Source of the DNA: Patella vulgata
Lineage: Eukaryota; Mollusca; Gastropoda; Patellidae
Direction of reading: 5' to 3'
Assembly: GCF_932274485.2 (NCBI RefSeq)
Contig: NC_065884.2
Span: 72,433,046-72,497,045 of the forward strand
DNA: 64,000 bases
Made by a program: the position numbers and the translations under genes. Shown here piece after piece: positions 55,650-64,000 of this stretch. How positions within the stretch are numbered: position 1 is the first letter of the stretch; each line of letters begins with the position of its first letter. The notes under the pieces were generated by a model. It did not search any database. It saw only the letters and a list, made by a program, of their open reading frames with translations, and was not told the origin of the DNA.

Positions 55650-56827
55650 CTACAGGACATTATTCAAAAGGAAATTTTCAAAAGGATTATTTAAACCTGC
55701 CTGAGTGGGATTTTGTTGATGTTGAAGATAGCACTGACGACTTGGCTGCTAGTGGGCGTATTACAGTCAGATGTTTCTTTAAATTGTACTGCCAATAAAA
55801 ACAGAAATGTTCAAATATATAAAAATATAAGTTCGTGTATATCATCTGTGTGTATTTCTTGCACCAGAAGAACACCGGGGAGTTTTATACATGCTCTGTA
55901 GATTTAATGGCTTCATGGTGAGATTAAACAGCACAGCACGTACAGACAGTGATTGTAGCAACTTTTAGATTTTTATCTCATGTCTGCCAGTTAAAATAAT
56001 CATCTATGCTACACTTAAACATTATACTCTTTATTCTATCGTCTTGGCTGATGTATAACAAGATTATACCATTTAGTATACCAAAACATTTCTGGACTAA
56101 CATATGGTTTAATTTTATTTCAATAATTCGCTTGCGTGTAGGGATCTTGCTTTCTCCGTTGAAGGAAACCCGAGAAGCTGGAGAAAACCTACGTACAAGC
56201 CGGAAATCGAAAACCACGCCACTTGACTCAATGACATACCTTCTGATCTAAATAAATGCGCACACGTTAAACTATTTGGTCACCAATGCCCCCATTATTT
56301 AGGGACGCAAATACCAAATGTAACAAATGGAATAAACGGTTATGATTTGTGTTAAAATGTTGGACAGGTAGTGTCCTCCCAGTTAGAATATCTTTCCCGA
56401 ATCTGGGCGCGAGCCGGGAAGACAACCGCGTCTAAATGGTGGCCGATGGGGCAGGGGCTTTAGAAACATCGTATGATATTTTCTCAATTATGTAACCTCT
56501 TAATAAATATTCTGTCGTCCATAATAAGTATACAACAGCTTGCTGGTGTAGGACGCCCAACATTACTTGATCTAAAGGTTTACACGCTCTGGTATAAAAC
56601 CTGTTCTGGTGGTAATAAACTAGATGTTTATATTCTGGTTGTTTAGTAGGATGAGAGAGATGAAGGAAATGATATCGTTAGATCATTAGAAACTTCAAAC
56701 AGGATTATTTACATTCTCAATCAGCTGGTGGTCTGTTAATCTAGAATTCTACTTTAACTTATTCGGTATACCGGTATACTAGTGCGTACAGGAGCACCAC
56801 ACCAAACACAACAAGTAACACAAGTCA
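55650..56827. repeat. Segment B' of an inverted duplication
   Basis: Inverted partner of 43518-44600. It carries the same peptide frame on the opposite strand and an S2 fragment (about 56075-56270). An M1 MITE abuts its right end and an S1 SINE fragment its left end. Confidence 0.8.
55719..55901 (+). CDS. Putative secreted four-cysteine peptide, copy 2
   Basis: A 60-codon frame parallel to the one at 44355-44537 but in the inverted duplicate. It differs at seven residues (3, 7, 9, 31, 39, 46, 58) and keeps all four cysteines, both N-glycosylation sequons, RR and TPGSFI. By hand count the two frames differ at 10 bases, 9 of which change an amino acid. That is not a sign of purifying selection; it fits relaxed or diversifying change. 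The family is unknown. Confidence 0.45.
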   Translation: MLKIALTTWLLVGVLQSDVSLNCTANKNRNVQIYKNISSCISSVCISCTRRTPGSFIHAL

Positions 56828-56849
56828 AGTAGAATATTCAACGCAATCT

Positions 56850-57226
56850 CAATCTGATAAAAACACAGATCCTATTTCGTTTCGTTTTTTATACTTCAAA
56901 ATTTCGTTTAACCTGTCTTTACTACACTGGGATCAGGAAGAGTTGTTATATTACCGGCATTTTGGTTGAAGTGAGGGATTAGCCCATGAAACGGTCTGTT
57001 ACGGCGAGTTTTTGGTGTGAAGTGCACGGAACTTTGTGTAAACCATTAGAAATGTCAACGCTGATCGGTTCATCAATGTCTGAGGTCATAAGGTCATAAG
57101 GTCAAAGGCCGCTCGTATAACAGCTGACGCGATATTCCACTACAACTTGTCAGATCTAAATGTAGTGTAGGCTATCGGAAGTATAAAAAACGAAACGAAA
57201 TATAGATGTGTATTTTAATGAGATTG
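56850..57226 (+). mobile_element. M1 MITE, complete copy
   Basis: Both terminal repeats present (aatctgataaaaacacagat; cgaaacgaaatatagatgtg). No clear target duplication is visible here. Confidence 0.78.
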
Positions 57227-57534
57227 TTTTTTATCACCCAATAATACATTCTACAGTAGATATCGCTTGTGTGATATATTTCATAATCTACTGCCATATC
57301 TTTATTATTCATTTATTATTAAAAGTACCTTTTTTTTTTTTATTAAAAATGAACTATTATTATTCAATTGACCTTGATGGAAACACTGGGTCAATATAAA
57401 GGACTTTGCAATGGTTGAATTGCTGTCAAAAAATGATGTATCACTACGCCGTAATGTTCAGTAAAAGTGAAATCTACAGCAAAGAATTACATTTATCTAT
57501 TTGTGCATGTAAGAAGGGATTGGGTGATAAATAA

Positions 57535-57618
57535 AATCTCCTACTCGTCTTTTTTGATATCAAAAAATATCAACTTGTGTTGATATTTTTGGATATCAAA
57601 AAAGACTGGTAGGAGATT
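57535..57618. mobile_element. Near-perfect 84-bp hairpin
   Basis: Arms aatctcctac...gtcttttttgatatc and complement, loop about 4 bases (ttgt). Confidence 0.85.
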
Positions 57619-57659
57619 CTCTGTGTATACAGTTTATTGATTGTCTACATTTTTATAAT

Positions 57660-57825
57660 AACCAGGGTGATAGTAAGCAGGTGTTCCTGTCATCAACATT
57701 ATTTATAAGACAGTGTCTCTGTCATCAACATTATATATAAGACAGTGTCTCTGTCATGAACATTATATATAAGACAGGGTCCCTGTCATCAACATTATTT
57801 ATAAGACAGGGTCTCTGTCACCAAT
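57660..57825. repeat. ~32-bp tandem repeat, about five units
   Basis: Units of ctgtcatcaacattatatat, then aagacagtgtct. Confidence 0.88.
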
Positions 57826-57887
57826 CTAAAAACATCTGTTTCAATCGTCTCTTAGTTTCCTTCAATTTATTCGGTTAGACACTTTAC

Positions 57888-58017
57888 TAACATGGCGTTT
57901 ATCGTCCTATCACCAATCGGTTTAATGTGGACGGGCCTAAGAAGGGTGCTATGAGGGAAATTTTGCTATGGCAGCAGCTAGCTTTTTCGCCTACTATTCA
58001 TTTAATTCCAACTGTCC
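57888..58017 (-). mobile_element. S1 SINE fragment
   Basis: Tail half (tggcgtttatcgtcctatca to aattccaactgtcc), joined directly to the GA tail of an S2 copy. Confidence 0.75.
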
Positions 58018-58310
58018 AGAGAGAGACACAGAGAGAGAGGGGGAGAAAGAGAGGTGGGGTTTAACGTCCATTCGACACAATTTCAGGACTAACATATGGT
58101 TCAATTTTATTTCACTAATTCGCTTGCGCGTAGGGGTCTTTAGCAGTGGGAAGAAACCGGAGTACCCAGAAAAACCCCACGAGGTTGGACAGGCGACCCT
58201 ACTCCTTGTCACATACAACCGGGGAATCGAAACCACGCCAGTTGACTCAATGACAGACCTTATGATACAACGCACGCGCGCTAACCATTCGGCCATCCAG
58301 CCTCCGGTAT
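58018..58310 (-). mobile_element. S2 SINE, full length
   Basis: GA-rich tail, ggggtttaacgtccattcga, head complement gctaaccattcggccatcca. Confidence 0.9.
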
Positions 58311-58539
58311 TTGGAAGTAAAAGGACGAAACAGTTAGAAATTCCAAATTATTGTAAATATTCAACAACAAAGCCAACAAATAACCTCAAATTACTCCGCA
58401 AACATAGAGACCCATTGTTACTTTAAACTGTAAAGATGGCGTACGTGAAATGTTCCTAGTTAATGATTCTAGGTAATCATTGTTTTTAAATGTCAGTAGC
58501 TCGTAATCCCCTATCATGGGTTGGATGTATCGAATATAG

Positions 58540-58600
58540 CATGGTCCCGAAATTATCAAGTTTGTGTCGAGTGGACGTTAAACCCCACTGTCTCTATGAA
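58540..58600 (+). mobile_element. S2 SINE 3'-end fragment
   Basis: tggtcccgaaattatcaagt to gacgttaaaccccactg. Confidence 0.75.
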
Positions 58601-58887
58601 TATAACATTAACATCACTTAGCAACGAAGGTCAGCCATGTTGACCGCACATGCGTACATAACTAAACCAGGTGTATATCCGGTTGTTAATAACGGTAGTT
58701 AGCAGAAAATGTCAGAAGGTAAAATAAAGATTCCATTAGCAGATGTTGACATATGTTTTATTTTCTCTGAGTCAAGAATTTTTTATTGTAATGAGGCTGT
58801 ACAGATGGCTGTCGTTTCCATCGTTCATGGATGGTATCTAATTCTGTAATAGTTATATGTTCTGGTTAAAGGTAAATACCACATCCA

Positions 58888-59190
58888 TCAATTCGGCTTA
58901 GTGGGTAAGACGCTGGCTCCCTAGCCTGGAGGTCGGGGGTTCCATCCCTGCATCGGCCGAGAAAGTTCATCTTGATTTTCCGGCGTGGTTCTCCCTTGTC
59001 AGTAATGCAGGACGGAATGCCTGACAAGGACAGCTGTCTAGTCGTTCGGATGGAATGAAAAAACGAGGTTCCGTGTTCACATTGGCGTGCACATAAAAGA
59101 TCCCTTGACAGTTGGAATTCGATATAAGAGTAGGTCGTAGTGCCGCTGTCCGGGCAAAATTTCCCTCATTGCACACTGTATGGCGTACAG
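58888..59190 (+). mobile_element. S1 SINE with intact head, 3'-truncated
   Basis: Head cggcttagtgggtaagacgc and gaggtcgggggttcc. Stops after catagcacactgt-like sequence at a C-rich run. Confidence 0.87.
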
Positions 59191-59449
59191 CCACCGTTAC
59201 CCCCACCCCACCACCACCCCCCATTGAGAGTGGGGGATACTTTCTGCCCCTCTAAAAGTCATCGATACCGTACGCCTGTAGTCTACATTCCATATCGCAT
59301 TTTTTCTAAACAGATATCCGTAAATAGAATGACATCAGTTATCTATGCAGGATTTCCGAGAGAGGTGTGGGGAGGGGGTCGCATATTTTAAATTGAAGTG
59401 GGCCGACTGCACAATTTTGAGTGTAACGTCCTTCTTTTCTACAACTACT

Positions 59450-59667
59450 AGGGGTCGTTAGCACGTGCGCGTTGTATCATAAGTTATGTCATTGAGTCAG
59501 CTGGCGTTGTTTCGATTTCCCGTTTGTACGCGACAAGGAGTTGGGTCGTCTGTCCAACCTCGTGGGTTTTCTCCGGGTCCTTCGGTTTCATCCCCCACTA
59601 CTAAAGAACTCTACGCCCAAGCCAATTATTGAAACAAAATTGAACCATATGTTAGTTCCGAAATGAC

Positions 59668-59702
<35 letters not shown>
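59450..59702 (+). mobile_element. S2 SINE, head-truncated, TC tail
   Basis: tcgttagcacgtgcgcgttg through gaaatgacctac(tc)n. Confidence 0.87.
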
Positions 59703-59705
<3 letters not shown>

Positions 59706-59729
59706 CAAACCATGTAGCGAGCAAGGTAC

Positions 59730-59855
59730 AGCGAACACGTGTTCATATTGTTGTGCACGTAAATATCCCTCGACAGCTGGAATTCGATGCTGCCATAGCA
59801 TAATTCTCTTCATAGCACCCTACTTAGGCCCGTCCTCATTAACCCGGGCGGGCTA
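59730..59855 (+). mobile_element. S1 SINE fragment
   Basis: attgttgtgcacgtaaatat, agctggaattcgatgctgcc, cccgtcctcattaaccc in S1 order. Confidence 0.7.
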
Positions 59856-60248
59856 TGGTGGCAATTTGTTCCAGATTATAATACAATCCCAAGCGAGAAG
59901 GATTTAATATAGGCTATGCCTGTTCCCCAATCCCTATTCAGATACAATTCTGAACAAAACTATTGTTTATAAAAACAAATACAAGCCCTCATTACGTGAT
60001 GCGAAGCCATGGAAGGATAAATCACGGCGCTGCGTATCATATTATTTGATAATATACCGTCAGCTATATGTATTGTGTTAATATAGGTTATAGAGCACGT
60101 GTTTACAATATATATGTATGAAATGCACGTGTTTACAATATCTATCTATCACATGTAATAGATCACCTTGTCACAGTAGGTAATACAAGGTCATACAACC
60201 ATAACATAACAGAAATACCTACATAGACTTTAATATTCTTCTGGATTC
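59856..60248. other. Intergenic, nothing recognised
   Basis: A short duplicated piece (cacgtgtttacaatat) near 60095 and 60127 is the only structure. Confidence 0.5.
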
Positions 60249-60310
60249 CCGTCTTCATTAGCCCAGTAGGAGCCGAACAGTAGGACGTTAAACACCATTT
60301 CATTTCATTT
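60249..60310 (+). mobile_element. S1 SINE 3'-end fragment
   Basis: cccgtcttcattagcccagt to caccatttcatttcattt. Confidence 0.82.
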
Positions 60311-60369
60311 GGTCTAGATTTGAATGGAAATAATTCTAAACTCAGACCTTAATTAAAATTAATTAAGTT

Positions 60370-61150
60370 AATTGGTTTGACTTTACAAAGAGTAGGGTAA
60401 TATTTACACAGATTAGAACAATTATTAAACAGAGTAGGGTGATATATACATATGACAGGGTAATTATTAAACAGAGTAGAGTGATTTATACACATGGCAG
60501 GGTAATTATTAAACAGAGTAGAGTGATATATACATATGGCAGGGTAATTATTAAACAGAGTAGGGTGATTTATACACATGGCAGGGTAATTATTAAACAG
60601 AGTAGGGTGATTTATACACATGGCAGGGTAATTATTAAACAGAGTAGGGTGATTTATACACATGTCAGGGTATTTATTAAACAGAGTAAGGTGATTTATA
60701 CACGTGGCAGGGTAATTATTAAACAGAGTAGGGTGATTTATACACATGGCAGGGTAATTATTAAACAGAGTAGAGTAATTTATACACATGAGAGGGTAAT
60801 TATTAAACAGGGTGGAGTAATTTATACACATGAGAGGGTAATTATTAAACAGAGTAGAGTAATTTATACACATGACAGGGTAATTATTAAACAGAGTAGG
60901 GTGATTTATACACATGGCAGGGTAATTATTAAACAGAGTGGGTGATTTATACACATGACAGGGTAATTATTAAACAGAGTAGAATAATTTATACACATGA
61001 GAGGGTAATTATTAAACAGAGTAGAGTAATTTATACACATGACAGGGTAATTATTAAACAGAGTAGGGTGATTTATACACATGGCAGGGTAATTATTAAA
61101 CAGAGTAGAATAATTTATACACATGACAGGATAATTATTTAATTGACTAG
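60370..61150. repeat. 42-bp minisatellite, about 18 units
   Basis: Units of agagtagggtgatttataca, then catggcagggtaattattaaac. Because 42 is a multiple of three and the unit has no stop in one frame of each strand, long repetitive frames exist on both strands (period 14 codons: RVIIKQS RVIYTHG on +, MCINHPTLFNNYPA on -). Confidence 0.93.
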
Positions 61151-61421
61151 AGTGACGACACCAAGGGAAGGGCTCTTTTAGAGTAGAGTAATTTTTGCAC
61201 ATAGTAGAGCAGTTTTTTTACACGGAGTAGAATAATTTGTTATAGATAGAGTAGAAGGGTGTTAATTTGTTTTTTTTCTTTTGTATTTGCTAACAAAGTT
61301 AAAATCAGCTGTTGTCGAGAAAACATTCATAATTCTCTAACCTCCAAATTCCAAGGAAAAATTTGCATGTCTTCTAAAATAAGACGCAATCTCCGTCTGT
61401 ATAAAGTAACATTCCATCAGC

Positions 61422-61424
<3 letters not shown>

Positions 61425-61465
<41 letters not shown>

Positions 61466-61526
61466 GTGGGAATAATGTCCACTCGACACCAACTAGGTTA
61501 TTTCGGGACTAACATATGGTTCAATT
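61425..61526 (-). mobile_element. S2 SINE 3' end with (GA)n tail
   Basis: GA run, then ccactcgacaccaactaggt and cgggactaacatatggttca. Confidence 0.85.
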
Positions 61527-61557
61527 AGCCCAGTCGGAGCAGTACAGTAGGACGTTA
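61527..61557 (+). mobile_element. S1 SINE 3'-end fragment
   Basis: tagcccagtcggagcagtac, agtaggacgttaaag, then the start of repeat C. Confidence 0.65.
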
Positions 61558-61828
61558 AAGGAGCCAAATCACTAATATTTGGGACCTAGAAATTGACACA
61601 AATGGGTCACAAGGCATAATAATGTAATATGAATATACATAAACTGATTTACATGCAATCGTTTCCGTTTTTACGCTATTTCAAATCAGTTATGTTCGGC
61701 GAAATACCCCAGAAGTCTCAATGGAATGGCAATCTCTAGCGTCTTGTTATGCCAGTCTAGATCGATAGTATTTATTGCGCATGCTCTCCAAATAAAAATA
61801 TGGCGTCACTGTTTGACATGACGGTCAT
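61555..61828 (+). mobile_element. Dispersed repeat C
   Basis: Copy of the sequence at 17594-17882 in the other orientation (aatatttgggacctagaaat, tgttcggcgaaatac, gcgcatgctctcc). Confidence 0.75.
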
Positions 61829-61829
61829 G

Positions 61830-62438
61830 ACGTATGGAATATGTCTAGCCTCGGTATTCGAGACCCTTGTTACAAATGACACTGACACTCATTACGGTAC
61901 ACGATTCGTGTACCAATGGTAAAATGTTTATTTTGTTTTAAATATTGGATATCAGAAGCCCATCTTTTCCCGGTAAGATCACAACACCAATGTTGATTTA
62001 AATTGACAAATAATTTGTGTTTTCAATGTTGACAATTTTGGATGATATTGAGTTAGAGGCTTGTCTACTTTAAACCCCATTTTATTTTGTACTGTGTCTA
62101 ATTGTATTGTTTTGTCATCCACCATACAATACGTCCAACCTGCTGTTGTATAGACATAATATATGTACAGGTCATGTAGAAAACACGTGTTATCTTTTTA
62201 TAAACAATATTACACCACAATATCTATTTACATCATTATACTGTAATTATATACAGCTTTATTTAACTTCCTTCAGCTGGTTGTAAGGTATATATACAGG
62301 GAAATACACATAATTACCTCTTACAGTAAACAATATAGTATACATGACCGTCACAATAGGAGAGAGGGAAGCCATTAGACCGAATTTACTGTCTCACAAT
62401 ACATAGAGGTCATAGTGAGTCTAGCATATCGTTAATCA
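61830..62438. other. Intergenic, nothing recognised
   Basis: A+T-rich, no supported gene or repeat. Confidence 0.5.
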
Positions 62439-62439
62439 G

Positions 62440-62823
62440 TTAGGTGAGATTAGATAAGGAGCTAACAATTCTCGCTATAATAGTTTAAAAAAATAGGTAA
62501 TGAAAACAAAATATGCTGCAAATTTCAGTCTAATTGCTTTACTATAAACCGAGATATTAGCCATTGAATTTTACTCTAGTCTCGGTTGTCATTACTGAGG
62601 TTGGTATAATAACAAACAAAGTCTCGATTATCCAGTTTTAAGTTAAATTATCCATCATAAAATGTATTCAGATCCAGTAAATATTGCGGGCTACTGATGG
62701 CATCGAGAGTTGATTATGGTCTGGATAAGTTAATTAATGTCTAATTAATAGTTTATATAACATTCCAAGCCTAAAGAAAGACCTGCAATAGACAGATTTA
62801 GCTCTTGCATAATGTATGTTTAA
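62440..62823 (+). mobile_element. M2 repeat, near-complete
   Basis: From gtgagattagataaggagct to cataatgtatgtttaa. Confidence 0.83.
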
Positions 62824-62974
62824 TTTGTACAACGCTAGTGAGGCTAATCTTCGCCGTTCAATGGCGTTTCATTCCACTCTTCGTCGAATTTCTGGGATTC
62901 TTTTAGCGTACCCCGGTGGGCCGCGGTTTGTATTCCCTTTCCTTCCCGTGAACACTTGTACGTTAATAACACAT

Positions 62975-63284
62975 GTCGAATCCCCGGTTGTACGTGACAA
63001 GGAGTAGGGTCGCCTGTCCAACCTCGTGGGTTGGATGGCCGAATGGTTAGCACGTGCGCGCTGTATCATAAGGCCTGACATTGAGGCAACTGGCGTGGTT
63101 TCGAATCCCCGGTTGTACGTGACAAGGAGTAGGGTCGCCTGTCCAACCTCGTAGGTTATCTCCGGGTCCTCCGGTTTCCTCCCACTGCTAAAGACCCCTA
63201 CGCGCAAGCGAATTATTGAAATAAAATTAAACCATATGTTAGTCCCGAAATGACATAGTTTGTGTCGAGTGGGCGTTAAACCCC

Positions 63285-63318
<34 letters not shown>
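62975..63318 (+). mobile_element. S2 SINE copy preceded by a partial S2 copy
   Basis: A fragment (tcgaatccccggttgtacgt to ccaacctcgtggg, 62975-63030) runs straight into a complete S2 head (ttggatggccgaatggttag) and ends in a (TC)n tail. Confidence 0.88.
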
Positions 63319-63326
<8 letters not shown>

Positions 63327-63670
63327 GGCATATCTCTATATTGATAAATACGAGACATATGGAAGGCCAAATAGTTCTTTATTCCGTATGCTTAATTCTT
63401 AGGCCTTAGTTCTTAATTCAAAGTCCTTAATTCTTATTTCACCATATTTTGTCGTATTTCGACATAAATTTGTTTCTTAAAATCAATATTTGTTTATATC
63501 AGATTTGTAAATTGAATTTTTGTTTGATTTAATTGTATTTTAATATAATGCAGTATTTATTTTAGAAAATAAAAAAAAACAAAAAAAAAAAATGTACATT
63601 TGTTATTCTCTTACAGTTACTAAGTGCCGCTTAAATAATTTAAATTGTACATTAAGTCACAGAGTATTGA
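63319..63670. other. Intergenic, A-rich
   Basis: Contains short ttaattctta repeats near 63391-63435 and A-runs near 63565-63590; no gene. Confidence 0.5.
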
Positions 63671-63672
63671 AC

Positions 63673-63843
63673 AAGTTATATTTATAGCACGGCTTTCATG
63701 AGTTAACAGGTTTAAACACCGAGACAATAACATTGAACATGTCTAGTTATTGCACGGTTAAGCTCCACCCAATCTACTAGAGGGAAAACAATCTGTTTAT
63801 TCACCGAAAAGAACAAAGGAAGATTTCCCGTCCATGTTACAAT
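63673..63843. mobile_element. Deleted copy of the palindromic repeat at 28846-29165
   Basis: Keeps one hairpin arm (aagttatatttatagcacgg) and the far part (gttattgcacggttaagctc to gatttcccgtccatgtta). The second arm and middle are absent. Confidence 0.75.
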
Positions 63844-64000
63844 TCCTATTAATGTAAGTTTGTTCCAACGAACAAACCGACCAGTATTTCATCTTCTCAA
63901 AATGGCTATCGAGAGTCGAGACGTATTAATGACTTTTTATGTCGGTTGCTACGATTTGTCTCAAACGACTTTTCTACTTGTGTGCGTCTGCCTTTAGTGG

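Noticed and set aside
4289-59224. Many similar frames translating to [20 protein letters not shown]-like peptides on both strands
   Set aside because: They are translations of S1 SINE copies. Similarity follows the repeat, frames are broken at random, and there is no gene context.
60349-60954. 201-codon minus-strand frame with 14-residue repeats
   Set aside because: It arises from the 42-bp minisatellite; the opposite strand is equally open, and there is no start context or non-repeat part.
3352-63207. Recurrent frames with [27 protein letters not shown] and [20 protein letters not shown]
   Set aside because: These are the two strands of S2 SINE copies, not a protein family.
1-64000. Search for LTR retrotransposons, Polintons or other virus-like elements
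   Set aside because: No integrase, protease, capsid or terminal-repeat structure was recognised on either strand.

Overview
The window reads as a gastropod-like mollusc nuclear genome. The evidence is an intron-rich animal gene with GT-AG introns, an A+T-rich background, dozens of tRNA-derived SINEs of the kind common in molluscs, abundant MITEs, minisatellites and a short (TTAGGG)-type tract. The mollusc assignment is inference; no species can be named from sequence alone.

Left part (515-28699, + strand). One large gene covers this stretch: the 3' portion of a multidomain glycoside hydrolase family 1 (GH1) protein, comparable in layout to lactase-phlorizin hydrolase. I can place 26 coding exons. 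They form a partial domain A (exons 4-8) and three complete domains B, C and D, each built on the same eight-exon plan with the last exon of one domain fused to the first exon of the next. Only domain C keeps both catalytic glutamates (NEP and ITENG) together with the sugar-binding WSLMDNFEW motif. A and B have lost both glutamates, and D has lost the nucleophile. The protein ends in an Asn/Thr-rich linker and a hydrophobic tail that looks like a GPI signal or membrane anchor. The gene's 5' end lies left of the window.

The introns are full of repeats, and one pattern stands out. At six exon ends a short tandem repeat straddles the splice site, so the acceptor or donor plus part of the coding sequence is copied 2-8 times.

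Middle part (28700-39800). This is mostly repeats, but three minus-strand exons (33652-33923, 36342-36504, 37573-37658) with matching phases encode the C-terminal two thirds of a Ras-like small GTPase. A three-unit satellite (37684-38995) and the internally deleted remains of a hAT-type transposon (38996-39783) follow.

Right part (39800-64000). This part is intergenic and repeat-rich. It holds many SINE copies of two families (S1 with an ATTTC tail, S2 with a TC tail), several MITE families (M1-M4), hairpin elements, a telomere-like tract inside a palindrome, and a 42-bp minisatellite. Two inverted copies of a roughly 1.1-kb segment (B at 43518-44600, B' at 55650-56827) each carry an intact 60-codon frame for a putative secreted four-cysteine peptide.

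Repeat boundaries are approximate (usually within 5-20 bases). I saw no rRNA or true tRNA genes, CRISPR arrays or retroviral/LTR elements.
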